Positions 1 through 6,671 of a stretch of 15,515 bases of DNA are shown here, piece by piece. The translations under genes and the position numbers were made by a program. The notes beneath the pieces are model-generated. The model was not told the DNA's origin. It saw only the letters and a list, made by a program, of their open reading frames with translations, and ran no database searches. The first letter of the stretch is position 1. The number at the start of each line of letters is the position of its first letter. The stretch lies in assembly GCA_964412015.1 (NCBI GenBank), contig CAYPMO010000053.1, forward strand, positions 1-15,515. Direction: 5' to 3'. The stretch is from SZUA-318 sp964412015 (lineage in GTDB: Bacteria > Gemmatimonadota > Gemmatimonadetes > Longimicrobiales > Gaopeijiaceae).

Positions 1-1
1 C

Positions 2-1255
2 TTCGTGCGGCGCCTGCCGGAGGAGCGCAACTACCTTCTCGCCTGTGGGCTCGACCCGGTGCTGGCATACCTAGAGGCGCTGCACCCGTCGGGGGAGGTG
101 CTGCGTTTCCTCCGCGAGAGCGGATTCGAACCGCTCTTCGTCGATTGGCTGGCCGATCTCCGGTTCACGGGCGATGTCTGGGCGGTGCCCGAGGGCACGC
201 CCGTGTTCGCGGGCGAGCCGATCCTGGAGGTGGAGGCACCCCTGCCCGAGGCGCAGCTCGTCGAGACATTCGTGCTCAACCAGATCCACTTGCAGACCGT
301 CCTCGCGTCGAAGGCTGCGCGCGTCACGGCAGCCGCGGGCGGGCGGCCGGTCGTCGATTTCGGCCTTCGCCGCATGCAGGGGGCGGATGCGGGGCTCAAG
401 AGCGCCCGCGCGTTCTACATCGCGGGCGTGGACGCCACGAGCAACGTCCTCGCCGGGTACGTGTACGGGATCCCGGTTCGAGGTACGATGGCGCATTCCT
501 ACGTCCAGGCGCACGAGGACGAGCTGGCCGCGTTCCGCGCGTTCGTCCGTTCCTTCCCGGACTCCACGTTGGTCGTCGACACCTACGACACCGTGGAGGG
601 TGTGCGCAACGTCGTGCGTCTCTCTCGCGAGCTCGGTGACGGGTTCCGGGTCGGCGGGGTGCGGCTCGACTCGGGCGATCTGGGCGCTCTGGCGCGCGAG
701 GCGCGCGCGATCCTCGACGGCGCGGGACTCCACGCGGTCCAGATCTTCGCGAGCGGAGGGTTGGACGAATGGGAGATCCGCGGCCTGGTCGAGCGCGGGG
801 CCCCGATCGACGGCTTCGGGGTAGGGACGAGCATGGGTGTGTCCATGGACGCTCCCACGCTCGACATGGCCTATAAGCTCGTGTCCTACGCGGGACGTGG
901 GCGGGTGAAGCTGTCGCCCGGGAAGCATACGCTGCCCGGCCGGAAGCAGGTCTTCCGGGTCGATGGCCCGGACGGATCGGCTCGTGACGTGATCGCCCTC
1001 GCGGACGAAGACGTGCGGGGGCGCCCGCTCCTGCGCAAGGTGATGGAGCGCGGTGTCCGCCTGCCCGGAGGCCGGGAGTCTCTGGAGACCGCACGCGAGC
1101 GCGCGGCCCGCGAGGTGCGTGCCCTCCCCGAGCGGCTGCGACGCCTGGAGGCGGCGGATCCGGGCTATGGCGTGGACGTTTCTGCCGCCCTGGCGGAGGA
1201 GCGGGACCGGGTAGAGCGACGGATCACGGATGCCACCGGAGAGAGGATGACATGA
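2..1255 (+). CDS. pncB: nicotinate phosphoribosyltransferase, 5'-partial
   Basis: Converts nicotinate and PRPP to nicotinate mononucleotide, the committed step of the Preiss-Handler NAD salvage route in the cytoplasm. The reading frame is already open at base 2 (Phe-Val-Arg-Arg), so the GTG at 5 is an internal Val codon and roughly 20 N-terminal residues lie outside the window. Family landmarks appear in order: RRLPEERNYLLACGL at the visible N-terminus, DFGLRRMQGADAG, RGTMAHSYVQAH with the catalytic His, GGVRLDSGDLG (phosphoribosyl-binding region), FASGGLDEW, and GFGVGTSMG followed by the KLSPGKHTLPGRKQ segment. The length fits the roughly 440-residue bacterial class. The stop overlaps the start of the nicotinamidase gene by 4 bp (ATGA), so the two are probably translationally coupled. 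The product of the downstream enzyme, nicotinate, is this enzyme's substrate. The identification is firm; only the true start is unknown. Confidence 0.96.
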   Translation, partial: FVRRLPEERNYLLACGLDPVLAYLEALHPSGEVLRFLRESGFEPLFVDWLADLRFTGDVWAVPEGTPVFAGEPILEVEAPLPEAQLVETFVLNQIHLQTVLASKAARVTAAAGGRPVVDFGLRRMQGADAGLKSARAFYIAGVDATSNVLAGYVYGIPVRGTMAHSYVQAHEDELAAFRAFVRSFPDSTLVVDTYDTVEGVRNVVRLSRELGDGFRVGGVRLDSGDLGALAREARAILDGAGLHAVQIFASGGLDEWEIRGLVERGAPIDGFGVGTSMGVSMDAPTLDMAYKLVSYAGRGRVKLSPGKHTLPGRKQVFRVDGPDGSARDVIALADEDVRGRPLLRKVMERGVRLPGGRESLETARERAAREVRALPERLRRLEAADPGYGVDVSAALAEERDRVERRITDATGERMT

Positions 1256-1908
1256 CCGAGACTGTGCGGGTGGACCGCCGCGGCTCCGCGCTGCTCGTCG
1301 TGGACGTGCAGCGCGACTTCCTTCCTGGCGGATCCCTGGCGGTTCCCGACGGAGACCGGATTCTGCGCCCCCTGGCCGCGCTGATGATGGCCGATCTCTT
1401 CGCGGTGCAGGTGGCGACGCAGGATTGGCACCCGCCGGATCACGTATCGTTCGCGACGACGCACCCCGGGCGTCGACCGGGGGATGCCATCGACCTCCAC
1501 GGGCACCCGCAGCAGCTCTGGCCGGACCACTGCATCCAGGGCTCGCCTGGCGCCGCGCTGTATTCCGACCTGCCGTGGGAGCGGGCCAGCGCCATCGTTC
1601 GCAAGGGCACCGAGGCGGGTTTGGACAGCTACTCGGCCTTCCGCAACAACTGGAACGCCGAAGGCCGGCGGCCACCGACGGGACTCGCGGGCTATCTGCG
1701 TGAGCTCGGCGTCACGTCGGTCTTCGTTTCGGGACTGGCGCGTGACGTCTGCGTGAGGTGGACGGCGGAGGATGCCGTGCAGGCCGGGTTCGAGACTCTC
1801 GTTGTGCGGGACCTCACGCGATCCGTCGATCCTTCCGGCGACGCGGAGCTCGAGGAGGTCCTGGCGAGCCGTGGCGTGCGGTTCGTCGACGCTCAGGCAC
1901 TGTCGTGA
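1252..1908 (+). CDS. pncA: nicotinamidase (isochorismatase-like hydrolase)
   Basis: Deamidates nicotinamide to nicotinate and ammonia, feeding the phosphoribosyltransferase encoded just upstream. The 218-residue protein has the complete active-site set of the PncA branch of the cysteine hydrolases: Asp18 in LLVVDVQRDF, metal ligands Asp58 and His60 in TQDWHPPDH, a third likely metal His at 93 in WPDHCIQGSPGA, Lys118 in IVRKGTE, and nucleophile Cys167 in SGLARDVCVRWTAEDA. The length matches E. coli PncA (about 213). The ATG at 1252 overlaps the previous stop by 4 bp, which fixes the start and implies a two-gene operon. The gene ends 47 bp from the convergent VapC stop, and I see no strong terminator hairpin in between. 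Pyrazinamidase side activity is known for this family but cannot be judged here. Confidence 0.97.
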   Translation: MTETVRVDRRGSALLVVDVQRDFLPGGSLAVPDGDRILRPLAALMMADLFAVQVATQDWHPPDHVSFATTHPGRRPGDAIDLHGHPQQLWPDHCIQGSPGAALYSDLPWERASAIVRKGTEAGLDSYSAFRNNWNAEGRRPPTGLAGYLRELGVTSVFVSGLARDVCVRWTAEDAVQAGFETLVVRDLTRSVDPSGDAELEEVLASRGVRFVDAQALS

Positions 1909-1955
1909 GCTTCCTGGCTGCGGGGCAGCTCGCGGAGCGGTAGGGCGCGATCGGG

Positions 1956-2363
1956 CTACCGGAAGGGGTCGCTGACCCGCACCCCCGCGAAGTCCATGCC
2001 GTGCTGGAGATCCTCGGACAGCAGCGTAGCGCATCCGGCCGCCCGCGCCGCCTCGACGATCGCCGCGTCCCAGTACGCGATATGCCACCGCGCCGCCGTA
2101 CTGAAGGTGCTACGCATGAGATCGGCCGTGGTCTCCTGGACCCGGAAGCGGAGCCAGGATTCGACGAGGGCGACGGCTTGCTCATGCTCCATGCGATCGA
2201 CTCGGGTGGCCCGTGTCGCCTGCACGTAGAACTCCTGGAGGACCTGGACCGATAGGGCGAGGTCCTCGCCGTCGAGGATCGAAAGGGCGCGGCGTCTCTT
2301 GTCCTGCTCGTCCCCCGCCGTGCTGGCGGCGTAGAGAAGGACGTTCGTGTCAACGAAGCGCAT
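1956..2363 (-). CDS. PIN-domain toxin, VapC family
   Basis: Probable toxin of a type II VapBC module; PIN domains of this kind are Mg-dependent ribonucleases that cut tRNA or rRNA. The 135 residues span one PIN domain. The acidic residues expected at the active site are Asp5 (MRFVDTNVLLYA), Glu44 (VLQEFYVQ), Asp99 (AYWDAAIVEAA) and Asp118 in LLSEDLQHG, with a further Asp124 close by. The C-terminus GVRVSDPFR is typical of the group. The ATG at 2363 overlaps the antitoxin's 3' end by 14 bp, giving the usual antitoxin-first order and coupled translation. All four acidic positions are intact, so the toxin is probably functional. The RNA target cannot be read from the sequence. Confidence 0.93.
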   Translation of the reverse strand: MRFVDTNVLLYAASTAGDEQDKRRRALSILDGEDLALSVQVLQEFYVQATRATRVDRMEHEQAVALVESWLRFRVQETTADLMRSTFSTAARWHIAYWDAAIVEAARAAGCATLLSEDLQHGMDFAGVRVSDPFR

Positions 2364-2592
2364 CGCGGTCGTGCGCTTCCTCGTGGGTCAGGCGATCCCC
2401 GGCCCGGAACGCCCGGATCGAGGCCAGCGTGTCGTTCTGGAGCTTCTTCCGGCGCTCGAATTCCGTCTGCTCGCCGGCGAATCCCTCCAGGAATCGCCGG
2501 ACCACCGCCGACACGGAGGTGTCCAGCTCGGCGGCCCTCACGCGGGCGCGTCGGTAGACGTGTTCGTCCACAGTTACTGTGATATTTTTCAT
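2350..2592 (-). CDS. ribbon-helix-helix antitoxin, VapB-like
   Basis: Probable antitoxin and autorepressor paired with the overlapping PIN toxin. The 80-residue protein starts MKNITVTVDEHVYRRARVRA, a typical ribbon-helix-helix N-terminus in which the first strand contacts DNA, followed by the two helices (AAELDTSVSAVVRRFLEGFA). The charged tail (about residues 40-80) is where such proteins usually wrap the toxin. I chose the ATG at 2592 over an in-frame GTG at 2631 because the RHH strand begins directly at this Met and the longer form would run through the likely promoter and operator. No Shine-Dalgarno sequence precedes the ATG, which fits a leaderless transcript. The operator dyad spans the start codon. 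The RHH fold is read from pattern; the exact antitoxin subfamily is uncertain. Confidence 0.88.
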   Translation of the reverse strand: MKNITVTVDEHVYRRARVRAAELDTSVSAVVRRFLEGFAGEQTEFERRKKLQNDTLASIRAFRAGDRLTHEEAHDRDALR

Positions 2593-2627
2593 ATCCACAA
2601 TATCACAGGACGAGCTTCCCCGATCAA
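2577..2627 (-). promoter_or_regulatory. vapBC promoter with operator dyad over the start codon
   Basis: A perfect 10-bp inverted repeat, CTGTGATATT (2577-2586) and AATATCACAG (2599-2608), with a 12-bp spacer, brackets the antitoxin ATG (2592-2590). On the minus strand TTGATC (2627-2622) and GATATT (2604-2599) are 17 bp apart, as expected for a sigma-70 promoter, and the -10 lies 6 bp before the ATG. The right arm of the dyad therefore covers the -10. RHH antitoxins bind such palindromes, so autorepression is likely. The dyad is directly visible; the promoter assignment and the leaderless start are inferred. Confidence 0.7.
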
Positions 2628-2654
2628 GCACTCCTCGCTGAAACCGGAATAATC

Positions 2655-2674
2655 CCTACGCCGTAGGTTATACC
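2655..2674 (+). promoter_or_regulatory. candidate PadR operator and -10 element
   Basis: Arms CCTACG (2655-2660) and CGTAGG (2662-2667) form a perfect 6-bp dyad around one central base. TATACC (2669-2674) follows at once and could be the -10 box of the PadR-permease operon. No convincing -35 was found at 17 bp. A dyad abutting the -10 about 50 bp before a padR start is what an autoregulated PadR gene would show. The palindrome is certain; its role is inferred. Confidence 0.5.
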
Positions 2675-2724
2675 ACGTCGCCGGGAGCGCCCCGGCGGAA
2701 CGCACCGTCGGAGGAGTCGGCGAC

Positions 2725-3066
2725 ATGCCCCCGGATCTTCCCAGCGATTTCGAGCAGCAGGTCCTTCTGGCCGTCTGGCGCCTGGGCGAGGAGGCCTATG
2801 GCGCTTCCGTACGCGAGGAGTTGGAGGCCCGCACGGGGAGCCCGGTGGCGCAGGGGGCGGTCTACACCACGCTCCTCCGCCTGGAGAAGAAGGGGCTCCT
2901 CCGCTCCCGCCTCTCCGACCCCACCCCGGTGCGGGGCGGGAAGGCCAAGCGCCTCTTCGCCCTCACCGTCGACGGGCGGGTGGGGCTGGAACGGGCCCGC
3001 CGCCTCATGGATCGCCTCTGGGAGGGGCTCCCGGAAGCCGGCGGCGCCCTCGCGGACCGGACGTAG
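2725..3066 (+). CDS. PadR-family transcriptional regulator
   Basis: A 113-residue winged-helix DNA-binding protein. It has the PadR N-terminal pattern: FEQQVLLAVWRLGEEAYGAS (helix 1 and start of helix 2), VREELEARTG, then the recognition helix AQGAVYTTLLRLEKKGLL and a wing rich in basic residues (PVRGGKAKRLFALT). A short C-terminal helix (ERARRLMDRLWEGL) probably forms the dimer. GGAGGAG at 2710-2716 sits 8 bp before the ATG and supports this start. The gene is followed after 6 bp by a permease-prefix ORF and then the ABC permease. PadR regulators at the head of such ADOP permease operons are common in Acidobacteriota and Gemmatimonadota, where they probably repress the operon. No ligand can be predicted. 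The family call is strong. Confidence 0.92.
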   Translation: MPPDLPSDFEQQVLLAVWRLGEEAYGASVREELEARTGSPVAQGAVYTTLLRLEKKGLLRSRLSDPTPVRGGKAKRLFALTVDGRVGLERARRLMDRLWEGLPEAGGALADRT

Positions 3067-3072
3067 CGTCCC

Positions 3073-3339
3073 GTGCACCGCGACCCGGGGACGCCCCGTC
3101 CCCCCGCCCTGGCCCGCTGGCTCGTGGACCGGCTCCTCCCCGGAGGCGTGCGGGAGGCCTTCGCCGGGGATCTGCTGGAACGCTTCGAGCGCGAAGCCGC
3201 CCGCGACCCGCGGGGAGCTCGCCGCACCTACTGGAAGGACGTGCTCTCACCCACGGTCCTCCGCCTCCGGCGGGAGGTGCGGGGGATGCCCCTGCCCCGG
3301 GCACGCCGCCCGGGGCCGGACGAGGAGACGGAACCATGA
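3073..3339 (+). CDS. free-standing permease-prefix domain protein
   Basis: An 88-residue ORF that resembles the permease prefix domain usually fused to the N-terminus of ADOP-type ABC permeases. The visible signature is PPALARWLVDRLLPGGVREAFAGDLLERFEREA followed within about 10 residues by an aromatic-basic helix (RRTYWKDVLSPTVLRLRREV); the start of this pattern (residues about 10-55) matches the family's usual layout. The probable start is GTG at 3073, only 6 bp after the padR stop. The stop overlaps the permease start by 4 bp (ATGA at 3336-3339), so translation is likely coupled. There is no clear membrane segment. It may act as a separate subunit or assembly aid for the permease, or the pair may be a split form of a normally fused gene. 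The role of the domain is unknown. Confidence 0.75.
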   Translation: MHRDPGTPRPPALARWLVDRLLPGGVREAFAGDLLERFEREAARDPRGARRTYWKDVLSPTVLRLRREVRGMPLPRARRPGPDEETEP

Positions 3340-5783
3340 CTGCCCTCATGGCCGACCTGAAGTTCGCTCTGCGAATGCTCCGCAAGTCGCCCGGGTTCAC
3401 CGCCGTGGCCGTCCTCTCGCTGGCCCTGGGGATCGGGCCCAACACGGCGATCTTCTCGGTGGTCAACTCGGTGCTCCTGCAGGACTGGGGCGTCCCCGAG
3501 CCCGAGGGGGTGGTGGACATCTACTCCCTCACCGACGACGGCCGGTACTTCTTCACCCGTTATCGGGTCTACGAGCTCGTCCGTGACGGCTCGGAGGACG
3601 CCTTCAGCGGCGTGGCCGCTTCGGCGCTGAAGAGCTACAACGTCGAGGTGGAGGGCGAGGCGGAGCTGGTCCTCTCCGAGATGGTGACGGGGAACTACTT
3701 CGACGTCCTGGGCGTCACCGCGGCCCGGGGGCGCACGTTCCTCCCCGAGGAAGACGCCACGCCGGGGACCCACCCCGTGGTGGTCCTGTCCGACCGCTAC
3801 TGGCGGAGCCGCTTCGGCGCCGACCCCGGCCTGGTGGGAAGCGAGATCCGGGTGAACGGACGTCCCTACACCGTGGTGGGGATCGCCCCCGCCTCCTTCA
3901 AGGGGCGGACGGCCCCGGGGGTGGGGACGGACCTGTGGGTGCCGGTGCAGATGTACCCCCATCTCTCTCCGGGGCAGATGAGCGGGGTGGGGGACATGTT
4001 CTTCATGGGACGACTCCGGCCGGGGGTCACCACCTTCCAGGCCCGGTCCATCCTCGACGCGGTCGCCCGGCGGTACAACGACGAGCGCCCCGAGTCGCGC
4101 AACAAGCTGGCGTTGGGCGCGGTGAACCTGGCCCAGGTGCGCCTCAACCCGAACTTCGACGGCGTGGTCACCGCCATGGCCGCCCTGCTCCTGGGCGCTG
4201 TGGGGCTGGTCCTTCTGGTGGCGTGCGTGAACCTGGCGGGTTTCCTCCTGGCCCGGGCCACCGACCGCCGCAAGGAGATGGCCGTGCGCATCGCCATGGG
4301 CGCGGGCCGGGCCGCCATCGTGCGCCAGCTCCTGGTGGAATCGGCGGTGCTGGCCCTCCTGGGCGGAGGGGTGGGTCTCGCCCTGGGCGCGGGGGCGTCG
4401 CGCCTCCTCATGGGGATCGACCCGCCCGTGGACATCCCCCTGAACCTGGACATCTCCCTGGACGGCCGGGTGCTCCTCTTCACCGGCGTGGTGAGTGCGC
4501 TGGCCGCCGCCCTCTTCGGCCTCGCGCCGGCCCTGGAGGCTACCCGGGCGCCCACGGCGGTTACGCTGCGCGACGAGAGCGGGAGCGCCGGCGGGCGCCA
4601 CAAGGGACGGGCGAGGAGCGTCCTGGTGGCGGCTCAGATGGCCCTCTCCACCGTCCTCCTCTTCGGCTCGGCCCTCTTCCTGCGAAGCCTCCAGGAGGCG
4701 ACGGCGCTGGACGTGGGCTTCGACACCGGCCCCGCCGCCGTGGTGACCGTGGAGCCGTGGGTCACCGGGATGAGCGACGAAGAGCAGGACGTCTTCGCCG
4801 CCGACCTCCAGCGGGCGGTGGCCGCCCTCCCCGGCGTGACGCGCTCAGGCGTCACCACCCGTCTGCCCCTCGACCTGGGAACCACCAACACCAGCTTCGA
4901 CGTCCCCGGGGTGGAGCCGCCTCCCGACCAGGACCGGCACGTCCTCGAGTTCGCGGCGATCTCGCATGGGTACCTCAAGGTCATGGGGATTCCCATCCTC
5001 GAAGGACGGGGCTTCACCGAGCTGGACGGCGAGGCGGAAGACGGATCCTTGCCGGCCATTCTCTCCCGGGCCGCGGCGGAGCGCTTCTGGCCCGGAGAGA
5101 GCGCGCTCGGACGGGTGATGTACCGGGACGGCGGCACCGAGCGGCCGATGACGGTGGTGGGCGTGGCCGACGACACCAAGATCTGGAGCCTCACCGAGGC
5201 GCCGAGGCCGTACCTCTACCTTCCCTCGAGCCAGAGCGGCTTCGGCCGCTTCCACGTCGTGGCCCGGGGGGCGAGGCCGCCGCAGGAGCTGGCGGGACGC
5301 ATCCGCGAGCAGGTCCGGCGCCTCCGCCCCGACGTGCTGGTCTCGGAGGCCGAGACGATGAACGACCACCTGGCCTACATCTATTTCCTCCCCCGCATGG
5401 CGGCGCTCCTCATCTCCCTGGTGGGGGTGCTGGCTCTGGTGTTGGCGTGCGTCGGCCTCTACGGGATGGTGAGCTACGCGGTGGCCCGCCGGACGCGGGA
5501 GGTGGGGATCCGCATGGCGTTGGGCGCGGAGCGGGGCTCGGTGGTCGCCCTGGTGGTCCGGGGCGGGCTCACCGTGGTGGCCGTCGGTGGGGGGCTGGGA
5601 CTCCTGGTCGCGGTGGGGGTGGGCTCGGTGCTCGAGCGGTTCCTCATCGGCGTGGCGGGGCTGGATCCGGCGGCGCTGGTCCTGGCGCCGACGGCCCTTC
5701 TGGTCCTGGCCGTTCTGGCGGCCTGGCTCCCCGCTCGGCAGGTAAGCCGCGTGGATCCGGTGGAGGCGCTGCGGAGCGAGTGA
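3336..5783 (+). CDS. ABC transporter permease, MacB/FtsX type (ADOP family)
   Basis: An 815-residue inner-membrane protein with two FtsX-like halves. Each half has an N-terminal membrane helix, a periplasmic MacB-type core domain, and a C-terminal helix bundle. Residues 9-48 hold the first helix (LRMLRKSPGFTAVAVLSLAL, then GIGPNTAIFSVVNSVLL). The periplasmic domain covers about 50-275, and helices lie at about 277-306, 333-352 and 375-395. A second copy starts near 425 (SVLVAAQMALSTVLLFGSAL) and ends with helices at about 685-715, 735-760 and 775-800. The two cytoplasmic coupling motifs RRKEMAVRIAMGAGR (311-325) and TREVGIRMALGAERG in the second half are intact. No ATPase gene lies in the window, which is usual for ADOP operons. 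MacB-like proteins drive mechanotransmission or efflux of peptides or lipoproteins; the substrate here is unknown. The N-terminal prefix domain is encoded separately just upstream. Confidence 0.92.
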   Translation: MTALMADLKFALRMLRKSPGFTAVAVLSLALGIGPNTAIFSVVNSVLLQDWGVPEPEGVVDIYSLTDDGRYFFTRYRVYELVRDGSEDAFSGVAASALKSYNVEVEGEAELVLSEMVTGNYFDVLGVTAARGRTFLPEEDATPGTHPVVVLSDRYWRSRFGADPGLVGSEIRVNGRPYTVVGIAPASFKGRTAPGVGTDLWVPVQMYPHLSPGQMSGVGDMFFMGRLRPGVTTFQARSILDAVARRYNDERPESRNKLALGAVNLAQVRLNPNFDGVVTAMAALLLGAVGLVLLVACVNLAGFLLARATDRRKEMAVRIAMGAGRAAIVRQLLVESAVLALLGGGVGLALGAGASRLLMGIDPPVDIPLNLDISLDGRVLLFTGVVSALAAALFGLAPALEATRAPTAVTLRDESGSAGGRHKGRARSVLVAAQMALSTVLLFGSALFLRSLQEATALDVGFDTGPAAVVTVEPWVTGMSDEEQDVFAADLQRAVAALPGVTRSGVTTRLPLDLGTTNTSFDVPGVEPPPDQDRHVLEFAAISHGYLKVMGIPILEGRGFTELDGEAEDGSLPAILSRAAAERFWPGESALGRVMYRDGGTERPMTVVGVADDTKIWSLTEAPRPYLYLPSSQSGFGRFHVVARGARPPQELAGRIREQVRRLRPDVLVSEAETMNDHLAYIYFLPRMAALLISLVGVLALVLACVGLYGMVSYAVARRTREVGIRMALGAERGSVVALVVRGGLTVVAVGGGLGLLVAVGVGSVLERFLIGVAGLDPAALVLAPTALLVLAVLAAWLPARQVSRVDPVEALRSE

Positions 5784-5879
5784 CGCGTCGGCCCGCCTGG
5801 CCGCGGTCGTGGGCGGCGCTCCGATCGCTCGGGACACCATCGAGCCCCCGGGGGCGCGCGCGGACTGCCCGCCGAACGC

Positions 5880-5951
5880 GCGGGGGGGCGCGACGTCGCA
5901 CTCGTCACGCTGGACACGAGCGGCCGCCGGCTCGAGGTTCGGGAGCGATAG
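5880..5951 (+). pseudogene. possible C-terminal coding remnant in the gap after the permease
   Basis: The 210-bp gap between the permease and the CopD-like gene contains, in the frame ending at the TAG at 5949-5951, a protein-like tail (AGGRDVALVTLDTSG then RRLEVRER). Third codon positions are almost all G or C. It begins at a run of seven G (5882-5888), a likely frameshift site. No start codon or upstream domain in this frame looks convincing. It could be the end of a decayed gene or chance in GC-rich DNA. Nothing else recognisable was seen in the gap. Confidence 0.25.
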
Positions 5952-5993
5952 CCGACCCTCGGACCGCTTCCACTTCCGCCCCGCCGCGACTCC

Positions 5994-6488
5994 ATGGCCT
6001 TCGCCTACCACGTCACGATCTTCGTCCACGTCCTCGCGGCCGTCGTGTGGCTGGGGGGCATGATCGCGCTCGCGCTGTTCGCGCCGATCCTTCGCGACAC
6101 GCCCGACGCGGCGGCGCGCCAGCGGCTGTTCGAGCGCCTGGGGCGGCGCTTCCGGATCGTGGGGTGGATCTGCCTCGTGGCTCTCCTCGTGACCGGCACG
6201 GAGCAGCTCCGGGCGCGGGGGTGGTGGGGCTGGGCGTTCTGGGGAGCGCCGGGGCTCTGGAGCTCGCCGCTCGGGCGCGCGCTCCTCGGGAAGTGCGCGA
6301 TGGTGGCGCTCATGATCGTGCTCCAGGCGCTCCACGACTTCTGGCTCGGTCCGCTCGCGGGGAGGCTGCCCGCCGGGAGCGAGGAGGCTCGCTCGGCCCG
6401 CACGTCCGCGGCGAGGCTCGCGCGCGTCACCGCGCTCGCGGGCCTGGTTCTCCTCTGGTTCGCGGTGGTGGTGGCGCGGGGCGGATAG
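5994..6488 (+). CDS. CopD-like integral membrane protein
   Basis: A 164-residue protein with four predicted helices at about residues 5-30, 53-68, 98-121 and 143-162. The first helix carries VHVLAAVVWLGGMIALALF, the His-plus-WLGG pattern seen in CopD and related small membrane proteins, and the third holds another His (LQALHDFWLGPLAGRL). His6, His12 and the helix-3 His are possible heme or metal ligands. CopD proteins take part in copper uptake or resistance, but many single-domain homologues have no known role, so only the family-level call is safe. No Shine-Dalgarno motif is visible before the ATG at 5994. A nested hairpin follows the stop by 8 bp. The gene stands alone, with no copper genes nearby. 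A DUF4149- or DUF2269-type assignment is the alternative. Confidence 0.75.
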   Translation: MAFAYHVTIFVHVLAAVVWLGGMIALALFAPILRDTPDAAARQRLFERLGRRFRIVGWICLVALLVTGTEQLRARGWWGWAFWGAPGLWSSPLGRALLGKCAMVALMIVLQALHDFWLGPLAGRLPAGSEEARSARTSAARLARVTALAGLVLLWFAVVVARGG

Positions 6489-6495
6489 GCGGCCT

Positions 6496-6530
6496 GCCGT
6501 CGCCTCGCGCTTCGTCGCGACGACGACGGC
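6496..6530. terminator. nested hairpin after the CopD-like gene
   Basis: GCCGTCG (6496-6502) pairs with CGACGGC (6524-6530), and inside it TCGCG (6505-6509) pairs with CGCGA (6516-6520) around a 6-base loop. It begins 8 bp after the stop codon at 6488. There is no T-run, so it would be a GC hairpin lacking the U-tract of an intrinsic terminator. An RNA stabiliser is the alternative. Confidence 0.4.
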
Positions 6531-6671
6531 GAGGAAGGGAAGCCCGATCGCGCGCGCGCCATCCTTTCGTCGAGTTGGGGTGTCTTCGATGGTGGCTCCT
6601 GCGGCGCCCCTTGCCAGAACCGTCGGGCGCGGTGACCGTTGGGCCTCACGTTCCCGCGACGTTTTCGACAT

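Noticed and set aside
71..1675. A 534-codon minus-strand frame opposite the pncB-pncA pair
   Set aside because: Composition is Arg/Ala/Pro-rich without conserved motifs, while the plus-strand genes carry complete active sites.
2592..2631. Longer VapB form starting at GTG 2631
   Set aside because: The extra 13 residues fall within the predicted promoter and operator, and the RHH strand begins exactly at the ATG at 2592.
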